In this document: positions 1 through 8,157 of the stretch, in pieces | Layout of the letters: each line of letters opens with the position of its first letter | Position numbering within the stretch: position 1 is the first letter of the stretch | From: JASLQO01 sp002327525 | Lineage (GTDB): Bacteria; Pseudomonadota; Gammaproteobacteria; Pseudomonadales; Azotimanducaceae | Length of the DNA stretch: 64,000 nucleotides | Reading direction: 5' to 3' | Assembly (NCBI GenBank): GCA_030744435.1 | Contig: JASLQO010000004.1 | Span: 121,792 to 185,791 of the forward strand | Made by a program: the position numbers and the translations under genes | Notes under the pieces: generated by a model | The model's database searches: none | What the model was told of the DNA's origin: nothing | Seen by the model: only the letters and a program-made list of their open reading frames with translations

Positions 1-2
1 GC

Positions 3-1286
3 GAAGAAGCAAAGGCCATTACCTCTCCCCCCGACGTCAGCAAACCGCTGCTGGGGCTGCCCATCACGGTGAAGGAGGCCTACAACGTCGTTGGCGCGCC
101 CACCACCTGGGGCAAACCCGAATTCCGCAACAACATCTCCACCGAAGACGCGCTCGCCGTCGAGCGCTTGCGCGAGGCGGGTGCCATCGTCATCGGCAAG
201 ACGAACGTACCGCTGGATCTGGCCGACATCCAAAGTTATAACGAAATCTACGGCACCTCCAACAACCCATACAATCTCGCCCACACACCCGGCGGATCTT
301 CAGGCGGGTCGGGTGCAGCGATGGCCGCCGGCCTGTCGGCACTCGAGATGGGTTCTGACATCGGCGGCTCCATCCGCACGCCCGCGCACTTCTGCGGTAT
401 CTTCGGGCACAAGCCCACCTGGGGGCTGATTCCATCACGGGGCCATGCGTTGCCAGGAGGGCTGGTAGAACCCGACATTGCCGTGATCGGACCCATGGCG
501 CGCTCCGCCATCGACCTCGAGCTGCAGCTTGATATCCTGGCCAAGCCGGATCACATCAACCCGGGCTTGCGCTACGAGCTTGCCGGGTTGCCGGACACGG
601 GTTTCGCCGGTTTACGCGTTGCGGTGTGGGATACCGACGAGGCCTGCCCGGTCAGCGCAGAGACACGGGCGCGGGTGAGGTCAGTGGCCGCGACACTGGC
701 CGACGCCGGCGCAAGCGTCGACTACGACGCGCGACCCACCTTCACCGGAACAGAATCCGACGCCATCTACACGCCCCTGCTATGGTCATTCATGAACGCC
801 TTCATGCCGGAAGAAGCCTACGAGGACATGAAAGCACAGGCCGCCAACCTCGCGCCTGACGATGACAGCCAGGAGGGGGCCATAGCACGATTATCCACCA
901 TGGATCACCGCACCTGGCTGGGGCTTCACAACGAAAGAGAGGGCCTTCGCTGGGCCTGGCACACATTCTTCCAGGACTACGACGTGGTACTCGCGCCCCA
1001 GACCTCTACTCCCGCCATCGCGCACGACCACCGACCTCTGGCTGAACGCAGCGTAGATGTCGACGGGATAGCCGTGCCCTATTTACAGCAGTGCTTCTGG
1101 GCGGGTCTGATCGGGATCTCCCATCTGCCGTCCACTGTCATACCCACGGGCCTGGGAGAGGCGGGACTGCCGATCGGTGTGCAGATAGTGGGTAATGCCT
1201 ACAGCGACCGCCTCACCATCCAGGTCGCCCAGGGTCTCGAGAAGATGGGCTTCCGCTTTCGGCCACCAGAGGCATTTCCGGCCTGA
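3..1286 (+). CDS. Amidase signature family enzyme, 5' end outside the window
   Basis: The reading frame is open from the left edge, so the N-terminus is missing. The amidase signature is clear: the catalytic Lys lies in PITVKEAY, the cis-Ser in the Gly/Ser-rich motif GGSSGGSGAA and the nucleophile Ser in GSDIGGSIRTPA. These enzymes hydrolyse a C-N bond in a carboxamide. The C-terminal part (GLPIGVQIVG) is also typical of the family. It is not flanked by gatB or gatC, so a stand-alone amidase is more likely than the GatA subunit of the tRNA amidotransferase. The substrate cannot be told. An internal GTG could be mistaken for the start, but homology-like sequence (KPLLGLPITV) continues upstream of it. 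Confidence 0.9.
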   Translation, partial: EEAKAITSPPDVSKPLLGLPITVKEAYNVVGAPTTWGKPEFRNNISTEDALAVERLREAGAIVIGKTNVPLDLADIQSYNEIYGTSNNPYNLAHTPGGSSGGSGAAMAAGLSALEMGSDIGGSIRTPAHFCGIFGHKPTWGLIPSRGHALPGGLVEPDIAVIGPMARSAIDLELQLDILAKPDHINPGLRYELAGLPDTGFAGLRVAVWDTDEACPVSAETRARVRSVAATLADAGASVDYDARPTFTGTESDAIYTPLLWSFMNAFMPEEAYEDMKAQAANLAPDDDSQEGAIARLSTMDHRTWLGLHNEREGLRWAWHTFFQDYDVVLAPQTSTPAIAHDHRPLAERSVDVDGIAVPYLQQCFWAGLIGISHLPSTVIPTGLGEAGLPIGVQIVGNAYSDRLTIQVAQGLEKMGFRFRPPEAFPA

Positions 1287-1362
1287 GCGCAGGCGCAAAA
1301 CTTACGTCCATCACAGCGACTGACGCTGGCGATGCGAGCGTGTCGCGCGCACGCTTGTCCGC

Positions 1363-1776
1363 ATGCTAGTGCTCACCATGATAACCCTCTCGCTCATAAC
1401 CGCTGCCGCCGACACCACGCTCTACCGCTGCCAGCGTAATAGTGTGCCGGAATTCAGCGACCGCCCTTGCCGGGGTGCGCACAGCAGGTCGATCCCGCTG
1501 CCTGCCATCAACCTGGTTCGCATTCCCGAATTGAATGCCGACGAACAGGCACGTCTGGATACGCTCGCCAACGCCGCCAGACTTCCAGGTAATCAATCCA
1601 GCCGATCGAAGCATGGCACGCGCCTGGCGGCGCGCCGCGAGGCCTGTGCGGAGGCAGAGAAGCGCCTGGAGGCGATCCGTGAACAGCGCCGCCGTGGATA
1701 CTCACTGAAGGACGCGGCCGCCCTGGATGCACGAACTAGCGCCCTGATGCGAGATGTTCGCCGCTATTGCCGCTGA
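1363..1776 (+). CDS. Secreted DUF4124-like protein
   Basis: A 137-residue protein with a hydrophobic N-terminus (about residues 1-16, no long basic region) followed by a short DUF4124-type motif: YRCQRNSVPEFSDRPC, that is Tyr-x-Cys ... Phe-Ser-Asp-x-Pro-Cys. The rest is Arg/Ala/Glu-rich and probably helical, with further Cys residues near the C-terminus. DUF4124 proteins are small, exported proteins of unknown function common in gammaproteobacteria. The start could instead be the Met five codons downstream. It stands alone between the amidase and a P450 relic. Two further DUF4124 genes occur in this window. Confidence 0.7.
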   Translation: MLVLTMITLSLITAAADTTLYRCQRNSVPEFSDRPCRGAHSRSIPLPAINLVRIPELNADEQARLDTLANAARLPGNQSSRSKHGTRLAARREACAEAEKRLEAIREQRRRGYSLKDAAALDARTSALMRDVRRYCR

Positions 1777-1841
1777 GCGCATATCCGTTACACCATCCGG
1801 GTTTTCATCCAAAACCCAGGACGTCGCAAAGCATCGAGTAG

Positions 1842-2451
1842 TTTGGCACCCTGTGCGACGAACGACGCACAGATCCGAAGGATGATCTACTGACGGCACT
1901 CGTACAGAGCGAGACCGAGCACGGCAAGCTGACACGCGACGAGCTGACGGCAAACATTTCTCTACTGTTCGCCGCCGCGGGACACGAGACAACCGTGAAT
2001 CTGCTCGGCAACGCGCTGTACCGCAATCCCGAACAGCTCGCCCGACTGCGCGCCAGTCCCGAGCTGATGCCATGCGCTGTGGAAGAGTTTCTGCGCTACG
2101 ACAGTTCGGTGCAGCTATCCGGCCGTGGTGCACTGGTGGATACCCAAATCGGCGGCCATCCGGTTCCCGCCGAGGCTCAGATTCTCACCCTGCTTGCCGC
2201 GGCCAACCGCGACCCGGAAGTCTTCTCTGAACCAGAGCGGCTAGACATCGCCCGGGACGAGGCGAAACCCCTGTCGTTCGGCGGCGGTATTCACCTGTGC
2301 CTCGGTGCACCTTGCACGCATGGAAGCGCGCATTGGCCTCGCCACGCTGCTCAAGCGGTTACCTGACTTGCAGCCCAGCGACATCGACACCCCCAACTGG
2401 AAGCAGACCATCACGCTGCGCGGACAGAAAACGCTGCCCGCCACCTGGTAG
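1842..2451 (+). pseudogene. Cytochrome P450 remnant, 5'-truncated and frameshifted
   Basis: The C-terminal half of a bacterial P450 is recognisable. It contains the I-helix oxygen-binding motif AAAGHETT, an EEFLRYD segment corresponding to the ExxR helix, and the heme loop FGGGIHLCLGAP with its Cys ligand. There is no N-terminal half: the frame opens directly after a stop codon at about residue 200 of a normal 400-residue enzyme. Just after the heme Cys, near position 2310, the frame changes. The expected continuation (LARMEARIGLATLL) is in the +1 frame and runs to a TAG. One missing base explains this. With the heme loop interrupted and half the protein gone, the product cannot work. The basis is direct reading of the frames. 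Confidence 0.85.
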
Positions 2452-2453
2452 CC

Positions 2454-3254
2454 TCAGCTAAGACGGGCGATCTCGGCACCGAGCTTCGCCAGGTAGTCGG
2501 CCATGTCGGGCGCAAATGCCGCATGCCGGCATAGTGCTTCATAGTGCGCACGTGCGCGCGGGTAGGCGTCAAGGCGTGTGATGGGTTGCAGGTCGAGGCG
2601 TGACAGCGCCTTTCGGGCTACGCGCTCCCGCGAGAACAACGTCAGTTCGCACGCGAAGCAGATATCCGCCAGCGTCACGTCTTCTCCCACCAGAAAGGCG
2701 CGATCAGCAAGCCCTGCCTCGATACCGCTCATCCAGGTTTCGAACGCCTGAGCCGCACGCGAATGGACTTCTGTGGTCAGCTCATCACCCAGGGAAAGGA
2801 GGTAGATTTGCGAGTCACGCGCGAACACGAGACTGGCGTCGAGGTAGCTATCGATGCGCGAAGCTTCGTAAGCGTCACGACCGTATGCCGGATAGGCGTT
2901 TCGCCCCAGGCGCGCCACGCAGCGCATGATGCTGTTGGACTCGAACACACCCACGCTACCATCGCCGCTGAAGGCGGCAGGCACGGTACCAAACGGATGC
3001 GCGATCAGAAAAGCATCGGTTTTGTACAACGTGCCGCTGAACCCGGTGCGTGCCGCCCGGGCGGCGGCCGCTTTGTCCTCATCAGAGACCGCACCGAGCG
3101 GTCTCGCGTCGAAATCCCACAACCATCCGGCGATTTCATGCGGTTTCGCGCCCACCACCTCGATGTCGACGCCGGTGAGCCGTGCGGCAATGGCGGCCTT
3201 CCAAAGCCGCGGATTGGGCAGGTAGGAGAAGATGCGCAGATCCGTCATGATCAA
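2454..3254 (-). CDS. Glutathione S-transferase-fold protein
   Basis: A 266-residue protein with a two-domain GST architecture. The thioredoxin-like N-terminal part ends in a segment resembling the glutathione gamma-Glu binding loop (VFESNSIMRCVARL), preceded by PFGTVPAAF, which holds the usual cis-Pro after Val. The helical C-terminal domain contains the N-capping motif GEDVTLADICFACEL. The N-terminal region is longer than in typical small GSTs and resembles the elongation-factor 1-gamma type. It probably binds glutathione, but the substrate is unknown. It overlaps the upstream gene by four bases (ATGA), so the two are co-translated. It converges on the P450 relic. Confidence 0.8.
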   Translation of the reverse strand: MIMTDLRIFSYLPNPRLWKAAIAARLTGVDIEVVGAKPHEIAGWLWDFDARPLGAVSDEDKAAAARAARTGFSGTLYKTDAFLIAHPFGTVPAAFSGDGSVGVFESNSIMRCVARLGRNAYPAYGRDAYEASRIDSYLDASLVFARDSQIYLLSLGDELTTEVHSRAAQAFETWMSGIEAGLADRAFLVGEDVTLADICFACELTLFSRERVARKALSRLDLQPITRLDAYPRARAHYEALCRHAAFAPDMADYLAKLGAEIARLS

Positions 3255-3847
3255 CTCCCGCGTCGCACCAGTCGGGTCGCCACAGCAACCGTGGCATGAG
3301 TGAGCGCCCGGCGCTGCCTGAAGTTCTCCACGGCCTCCGGCGCGGGCGTCCGCGAGGTTTGCCAGGATCCGAAGTCATCGTACCAGGTGACCAGCAGCAT
3401 CTCGCAAGTCTCCGAATCGCGAGTTGCAGGTGCAAACAAGCCGAAGGGTTCGGCGTGATACTCCTCACTACCTTCGAACGTGGTCCATGCCTGACTGGAC
3501 AGCCTCGCGACCGTGTCGATGTTTGCCGTGTCGATGGAGAAACGCCTGAACACATAAAGACCGTCTCGTTCACAGGGTGTCGGGCTCTTCGGCCGTACGG
3601 TGGCGACAAGCGAATGCTGTTCCACCACTTTCACACCCTTTCCCAGCGGCTCGACGACGCCGGTCTCGGCGTCGGCACACAACATGACAAACAGCTCATT
3701 GGACGCAACGCCGAAGAGCCCCTGCCAGATTCCCCAGACGCAGCAGCCCGCCTGGTCCCACGCCGGGACCGTCTCATCCTCCAGGTGCTGCACGAGGTCG
3801 GGCCAGCCACCGTCGGCAACGCGCAGATGCAGAAAACAAAAGTCCAT
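3251..3847 (-). CDS. Uncharacterised protein, possibly two dimeric alpha-beta-barrel (NIPSNAP/ABM-like) units
   Basis: A 198-residue soluble protein with no signal peptide. It appears to contain two similar halves, each starting with a short strand and ending in a Trp/Tyr-rich strand. The first half starts FCFLHLRVADGG and ends LFVMLCAD; the second starts GLYVFRRFSID and ends MLLVTWYDD. This pattern recalls tandem NIPSNAP or antibiotic-monooxygenase-like ferredoxin folds, an inference from pattern only. It is the first gene of a two-gene unit with the GST-fold protein, so the pair may act on the same hydrophobic or electrophilic substrate. The start Met has no competitor. No function is assigned. 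Confidence 0.7.
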   Translation of the reverse strand: MDFCFLHLRVADGGWPDLVQHLEDETVPAWDQAGCCVWGIWQGLFGVASNELFVMLCADAETGVVEPLGKGVKVVEQHSLVATVRPKSPTPCERDGLYVFRRFSIDTANIDTVARLSSQAWTTFEGSEEYHAEPFGLFAPATRDSETCEMLLVTWYDDFGSWQTSRTPAPEAVENFRQRRALTHATVAVATRLVRRGS

Positions 3848-4473
3848 TCGTCAGGTCCTCACAATTGACTTCGACATCCGAAAATACGCCCCCACGCAGG
3901 GCAACAGCAACAACGCTGACCCACCGAGCGCCGTGAGGAACTATCCTCTTGCCAAGCGCAGCACCGCCAATGCCCTGCCGAACTTGATCTGGGCGATTGA
4001 GCGGTGCCGTAATTTGCGCTCCGATGCGCAGGGTGTCTTGCAGGCGGCGAGTTCGCTCAAGCACACGAGGGCCCGATCCGCTATCTCGACTGCTACCGAA
4101 ACGTAGGTTGCGAATACGACACGTCCCGGGCAGCGGTACAACGTACCGGTGTAAAAATGACTGAGTTCAGCCGCTCCATGAGGCAAATCCGAGACCCGTA
4201 TCGTGCGCTCGCCCGGCACGAACAACGCCTCTACACACACATCGTTACCGCCGGTTCAGGATTGAGTTCCCACACCTTTTCCGCGAGCTCAGCCGGCCAG
4301 GTACCGGCTGCCATCCTCGCGGAGTTGGCCAACACGACGAACCACACGGCTATCGGATCCTGGCGCGCGATACGTTCTAAGTTGGCAAGAACATCCGCGG
4401 GGAAGGCACTTTGCCACCGTTTGCCACATAGCGCACGTTTCACGCGCGCGCATCGACGTACATTACGGCCCGT
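3848..4473. other. Gene-poor stretch with a possible frameshifted relic
   Basis: No confident gene. On the minus strand two open stretches in different frames (about 4596-4231 and 4240-3941) meet at a short GTGTGTGT run. Joined, they would read through ADVLANLERIARQDP, then AVWFVVLANSAR, then LSHFYTGTLYRCPG. This could be a decayed gene whose frame slipped at the dinucleotide run, or a chance shadow. No family was recognised and no promoter or terminator is evident. Confidence 0.3.
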
Positions 4474-4920
4474 ATGGACCGCACGTTTCACATCGATCCC
4501 GACGCCGGACTCGTCACCATCAAATTGAGCGGCGCTTTCGGAATGCCTGAGCTCAGGATACTGGCCGAGCAGATCTCGGCTCATCCGGCGTACCACCCCT
4601 CACTGCCTCAGCTCGTCGACTGCAGAGACATGGCGCCCAATCGCGAACAGTTTCAACCCCGCGAATTCCTGGGCTTCGCGCTGCGATTCTATCGCTCTCG
4701 CGCACACACGAGCATCGCCCTGGTGGTGGACCCCACCATGGAACGAGGGGTAATGGCCACCATCTATCGCCTGGCATGCGCCATGGGAACAGCCGAGTTG
4801 TTCGATGACTATCAGCTGGCGCTGAAGTGGCTGATGCGGTGTGAGTTTGCTGCGCGAGGACCGGCGCTCCAGCACGATCCCGCATCGCCCCTCACTGGAG
4901 CAGCCAAATTCCACCGGTAA
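4474..4920 (+). CDS. STAS/SpoIIAA-like domain protein
   Basis: A 148-residue cytoplasmic protein that fits the SpoIIAA/STAS-like fold. Strands at the start (DRTFHIDPDAGLVTIKLSG) are followed by a helix and a central strand ending in the Asp of QLVDCRDMA. Then come a helix, a strand (IALVVDP) and a helix carrying the local sequence ATIYRLACAMG. Proteins of this type are found as small stand-alone domains in proteobacteria and are usually called STAS/SEC14-like or SpoIIAA-like. The role is unknown. The 3' end overlaps a possible small convergent gene by 29 bases. The start ATG is the only one giving the complete first strand. Confidence 0.65.
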   Translation: MDRTFHIDPDAGLVTIKLSGAFGMPELRILAEQISAHPAYHPSLPQLVDCRDMAPNREQFQPREFLGFALRFYRSRAHTSIALVVDPTMERGVMATIYRLACAMGTAELFDDYQLALKWLMRCEFAARGPALQHDPASPLTGAAKFHR

Positions 4921-5059
4921 GGGTACCGACCGTGCCCCAGAACAGATAAGGGCTTAGATAGACCAGTAGCTGGGCAAAACGCTCGTTAGCGCTGAGGCTC
5001 GCATTTGGAGCACTCTCCGTCGCCTGTTCATTCAACCCGTAGTTCATGTCCATTCCCAT
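4892..5059 (-). CDS. Possible 55-residue single-pass membrane protein
   Basis: The frame gives a short polar N-terminus rich in Asn, Glu and Ser, then a hydrophobic C-terminal segment (LLVYLSPYLFWGTVG followed by TLTGGIWLLQ) long enough for one membrane pass. The chosen start is the first of three close Met codons (MGMDM). The frame is open further upstream to 5158, but that extension is Arg/Gly/Ser-rich and looks non-coding. There is no strong ribosome-binding site. It runs convergent to, and overlaps, the STAS-like gene. A LexA-like box lies about 320 bases upstream. It could be a real small membrane protein or a chance frame. Confidence 0.35.
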   Translation of the reverse strand: MGMDMNYGLNEQATESAPNASLSANERFAQLLVYLSPYLFWGTVGTLTGGIWLLQ

Positions 5060-5377
5060 ACTGCTCGCTGCTCGTTTTCGTCCTCGACACCCGCCAGATC
5101 GTTCGAGGTGCCAACCAGATCCTAGATTAGCGTGTGCGAACGCCATCACATTTCGCACTTCGTCGGTGTCATGTGAAAGCGATGTAAAGGGTGTAAGACG
5201 TTGTCGAGAATGCCGGGAGAAGGGGCAGTGAAACAGTTGCTGAAATCGAAAAGTGAAGAAAGTATGGATTCGAAATCGCTAACTCATTGATGTTGCTTGC
5301 GAATTGAAATTAGCCCTTTTTCGCAGGGTTCCTTTCTGAAATGGATTCTGTATGCTAGGCCACCTCACTAGCCGGCG

Positions 5378-5393
5378 CTGTATGTATATACAG
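5378..5393. promoter_or_regulatory. LexA-box-like operator
   Basis: The 16 bases CTGTATGTATATACAG fit the gammaproteobacterial SOS operator CTG-N10-CAG and differ from the E. coli consensus core CTGTATATATATACAG at one position. The symmetry means it could control transcription in either direction. Possible targets are the terminator-ended RNA to the right and the small membrane-protein frame to the left. The same bases could also be a hairpin in an RNA. Confidence 0.5.
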
Positions 5394-5460
5394 TGTATAT
5401 TCTCCTCGGCAGGGCGAACACACGCGCATATAGCCCGGCTAGTTGAGGCCAATTTCGAAA

Positions 5461-5484
5461 AGCACGCGAATGCGTGCTTTTTTT
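5461..5484 (+). terminator. Rho-independent terminator
   Basis: AGCACGC pairs with GCGTGCT across a four-base loop (GAAT), preceded by As and followed by a run of seven Ts. It has no gene directly upstream on the plus strand, which is the main reason to suspect a small RNA. Confidence 0.75.
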
Positions 5485-5488
5485 GTCT

Positions 5489-5531
5489 GTCGCGCGCGTA
5501 GCGCGCTATTACGAATCCGCCTGCGGATTCG
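5489..5531. repeat. Two adjacent perfect palindromes, REP-like
   Basis: Directly after the terminator come two GC-rich inverted repeats: GCGCGC-GTA-GCGCGC and CGAATCCGC-CT-GCGGATTCG. They resemble extragenic palindromic elements. Whether they recur elsewhere in the genome cannot be told from this window. Confidence 0.5.
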
Positions 5532-5585
5532 GAACACTAGAGATTTCAGCTTCGCTCCAGTTCGTCCGCGCCGGACGTGTCCGAT

Positions 5586-5965
5586 CTAACCTGATTTGAA
5601 TTTGAAGCCTGGCGATGCGGGATGTCGTGATAGGAGAGTCGCAACGCTCGGTTTGTCGGCTATGATGTTGGTCATCATGCGCGGTCCCTCATCGAGATCC
5701 ACGAGCGCGATGGCGTAGGAGCCATCCCATGCAGGATGTGGCCGTTCGTTGATGACGTAGCTGGCAAACGTTGCTCGTCCGCTGGCGGCAAACACTTTGA
5801 TTTTCTCAACGCTGCAAGAGGGGCCGAACGGCCGCGGCGGGAAGTAAAAGTGCTCGCAGCCTAACAGCGCTGCAGTCGTAACTCTGCGTTGGCCGCGCCG
5901 TCCCAGAAGTGCTGCGTCTCGGGTGTGGGAACAGGAATAGATCGAGCAGGTCTCCCAGCAGGCAT
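5586..5965 (-). pseudogene. DUF35 OB-fold / zinc-ribbon protein, frameshifted
   Basis: Two frames together spell a DUF35-family acyl-CoA-associated OB-fold protein. The first frame gives the N-terminal helix (PVPTPETQHFWDGA) and the first zinc-ribbon Cys (ELRLQRC), then hits TAG. The second frame resumes with Cys-Glu-His-Phe-Tyr-Phe-Pro-Pro-Arg, then the OB-fold strands (ATFASYVINERPHPAW and DEGPRMMTNI). Between the two Cys codons only five bases separate what should be six, so one base is missing inside the CxxC. The second CxxC is also degraded to a single Cys. DUF35 proteins normally pair with a thiolase, and none is nearby. The start Met overlaps the cysQ stop region. Confidence 0.8.
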
Positions 5966-5966
5966 C

Positions 5967-6788
5967 TCAGCCCTTCTCGGGGACGACGGGCAACTTCTCA
6001 CACCATGCGTAGTCACGGTCAGACACGGCAATAAACTCAGGATTGAGAAACGTCTCTTCCTTGTTGTAGAGAATGGGTTTGCCGTTGACGTTCCACACGT
6101 CTCCACCTGCCGCCGCCAGCACTGCATGCGCGGCACCGATGTCCCACTCCGAGGTCAGCCCGAGGCGTGGATACAGATCGGCCTCACCTTCCGCCAGGAT
6201 GCACAGTTTCAGCGAACTGCCGACGGGCGTACGGACAACGCCCGGGAACACGCCCGCCAGATCTTCGAGGTAACCCTCGAGACGCTCGCCACCGTGACTG
6301 CGACTTGCAACCACCGTGACCGAATTGGTGTCCTTCATGGGGCGTCCCGACAGGGTTCTGACACCATCAGCGCCGTGGCACTGGCAGGATCCCGAGGCAA
6401 CGTTGCCCACGTAGATCTTGTTCTGTACCGGCACACCAACGAAGCCAAATGTCGGCTGGCCGTTTTCGATCAACGCGATGTTGACCGTGAATTCGCCATT
6501 GCGATTTATGAACTCCTTGGTGCCGTCCAGAGGATCGACCAGCCAGTAACGTGTCCAGCCCCGCCGCTCGGTGTGGGACGGCGGAACAGACTCCTCAGAA
6601 AGCATCGGGATTTCCGGCGTGAGTTCCTCGAGACGTTTTTCGATGATCTTGTGGGCCGCGAGATCGGCCTGTGTGAGCGGCGAGTCATCACCCTTGTGCT
6701 CCACATCGAAATCCGTTTCGTATACTTTCAGGATGGCCTCACCCGCCTCGCGGGTGAGATCGATCAGATCATCAACCCTGAATTCCAT
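5967..6788 (-). CDS. cysQ: 3'(2'),5'-bisphosphate nucleotidase CysQ
   Basis: A 273-residue member of the Li+-sensitive, Mg2+-dependent inositol monophosphatase-like family. The metal ligands are visible: Glu in LSEESVP (about 63-68), the DPLDGTKEF motif (about 85-93), and the C-terminal Asp in SEWDIGAAHAV (about 217-227). It removes the 3' phosphate of PAP (adenosine 3',5'-bisphosphate) formed during sulfate assimilation, recycling it to AMP. Length is normal for CysQ. It lies 22 bases downstream of nudE on the same strand, a pairing seen in Pseudomonas-like genomes, and both products act on nucleotide by-products. Confidence 0.95.
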   Translation of the reverse strand: MEFRVDDLIDLTREAGEAILKVYETDFDVEHKGDDSPLTQADLAAHKIIEKRLEELTPEIPMLSEESVPPSHTERRGWTRYWLVDPLDGTKEFINRNGEFTVNIALIENGQPTFGFVGVPVQNKIYVGNVASGSCQCHGADGVRTLSGRPMKDTNSVTVVASRSHGGERLEGYLEDLAGVFPGVVRTPVGSSLKLCILAEGEADLYPRLGLTSEWDIGAAHAVLAAAGGDVWNVNGKPILYNKEETFLNPEFIAVSDRDYAWCEKLPVVPEKG

Positions 6789-6810
6789 AACTGCTCCTTA
6801 TTACAAATAG

Positions 6811-7377
6811 TCAGCACCCGAGAAACGGGCGCGCCAGACACAGCGCCGCGATGGCGCGAGCCTCCCAGAAGCTGTCGCTGGCAAGAAGTTCATCGAAGCG
6901 TGCAAGCGGCCATGTTACCAGTTCCGGCGGAACGGGTTCGTCACCCGGCAAACGCTGGGCGTAGAGATCTTGAGCCAGCATCGCGTGAATGGTGAACCCC
7001 ATGTGGCCGGGGGCGAGATTGAGGTGCTTGAGCTCACTGATGCGTTGAGCACCATAGCCGATCTCTTCCTTGAGTTCGCGGTTAGCCGCCTCGGCCAGTG
7101 TCTCCCCGCGCTCCGCAGCACCTTTGGGTAAGGTGAGTTGAATTTCGTGAAACCCGGCTGCGTATTCGCGGATGAGCATCAGTTCCCGCTGTTCGTTTAC
7201 CGCCACCACGATGACCGCGGGATAACCACGGGCCGGAAGGCGCTCGTAGGTACGCCGCTCACCGTTGCTGAACTCGAGATCGAGTTCTTCGATTGCGAAA
7301 TACCTGCTCTCAGCTATGGTACGGGCACCGAGGATCTTCGGTACGCGCGAGGTGGTCTGTTGGTCGGTCATCTCCAC
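6811..7377 (-). CDS. nudE: ADP compounds hydrolase NudE (Nudix)
   Basis: A 188-residue Nudix hydrolase. The Nudix box is complete: Gly in GAAERGETLAEAANRELKEE, with the REL-KEE-IG metal-binding glutamates. The flanking strand RELMLIREYAAGFHE is typical of the ADP-ribose/NADH-type subfamily. NudE hydrolyses ADP-ribose, NADH and Ap(n)A to nucleoside monophosphates. The order cysQ-nudE divergent from yrfG-hslR supports the NudE name rather than NudF. The Met at codon 3 is an alternative start. The 81 bases between nudE and yrfG must hold both promoters. Confidence 0.92.
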   Translation of the reverse strand: MEMTDQQTTSRVPKILGARTIAESRYFAIEELDLEFSNGERRTYERLPARGYPAVIVVAVNEQRELMLIREYAAGFHEIQLTLPKGAAERGETLAEAANRELKEEIGYGAQRISELKHLNLAPGHMGFTIHAMLAQDLYAQRLPGDEPVPPELVTWPLARFDELLASDSFWEARAIAALCLARPFLGC

Positions 7378-7458
7378 TCGTCACGTCATGTCACAGGCGT
7401 ATCATACGCGCCGGTACACACCGGAACCTCTGACTAATTCTCGAATGGGTCGCCTCAC

Positions 7459-8157
7459 TTGAAAAAAAATGACTGGAACGAGATCTACTGGAACGAGATC
7501 GACACCGTGTTTCTGGACATGGACGGTACGCTGCTCGATTTGCACTACGACAACACCCTATGGAACGTCCTGGTGCCGAGACACTACGCCGAGGCCAGGG
7601 CCATCGACGAGGAACAGGCGCGCGCGGTTCTTTTCTCTCACATGAGTGCCGTGCGCTCGACCATCGAGTTTTACTGTCTCGACTACTGGGCGAACTTCAG
7701 TCAGCTGGACGTCAAGGCACTACACGAGGAACCCGCCCACCTGCTGGACTATCGCGGGGGTGCGAGGGAGTTTCTCGGCTGGCTGCATCGGTGTGGCAAA
7801 CAACGGGTGCTCGTCACCAACGCCCACCGCGACAGCCTGGCGGTGAAGGATGCCCACACGGGTTTGACCAAACGGCTCGATGCCGTGTTCTCAAGTCACG
7901 ATTTCGGTCACCCCAAGGAAGACGACGCGTTCTGGCGCGCATTCGCCTTGGCTCATGGGTTCGACCCGACACGCTCACTCATGATCGACGACAACGAAAA
8001 CGTACTGGAGGCCGCCGGTCGCGCCGGCGTCGCCCATCTGCTCATCGTGTCGCAGCCCGACTCCAATCGCCCGACTCGTGATGGGCTCGCGTTTCCCGCA
8101 TTCAATCACTTCGATGAGATCATGCCTGACGCCTACAACGGTTCGGCACATGACTGA
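7459..8157 (+). CDS. yrfG: GMP/IMP nucleotidase YrfG (HAD superfamily)
   Basis: A 232-residue HAD phosphatase. Motif I is VFLDMDGTLLD with the nucleophile Asp, motif II is VLVTNAH, the Lys is in GHPKEDDAF, and motif III is SLMIDDNENV. In E. coli, YrfG dephosphorylates GMP and IMP. The best start is TTG, because the only ATG nearby (ten bases downstream, after an A8 run) is out of frame and any in-frame downstream start would cut motif I. The N-terminus carries a 15-base tandem duplication (about 7472-7500) that reads Trp-Asn-Glu-Ile twice. It overlaps hslR by eight bases. Confidence 0.92.
   Translation: MKKNDWNEIYWNEIDTVFLDMDGTLLDLHYDNTLWNVLVPRHYAEARAIDEEQARAVLFSHMSAVRSTIEFYCLDYWANFSQLDVKALHEEPAHLLDYRGGAREFLGWLHRCGKQRVLVTNAHRDSLAVKDAHTGLTKRLDAVFSSHDFGHPKEDDAFWRAFALAHGFDPTRSLMIDDNENVLEAAGRAGVAHLLIVSQPDSNRPTRDGLAFPAFNHFDEIMPDAYNGSAHD

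Larger units (their letters stand above)
5357..5484 (+). ncRNA. Candidate small structured RNA ending in an intrinsic terminator
   Basis: CCTCACTAGCCGG at 5363-5374 pairs with CCGGCTAGTTGAGG at 5435-5448, giving a closing stem of about twelve pairs with one bulge. Inside it the dyad CTGTAT-GTAT-ATACAG can form a second hairpin. An intrinsic terminator follows directly. A TATGCT hexamer at 5351-5356 could be a -10 box placing the start at the base of the stem. No reading frame is visible. It does not match any RNA class known to me. The inner dyad may instead be a LexA operator, in which case the transcript would be shorter and start near 5408. Confidence 0.4.

Noticed and set aside
5889..6995. 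A 368-codon plus-strand frame opposite cysQ
   Set aside because: It is the shadow of cysQ, which has all its family motifs on the other strand.
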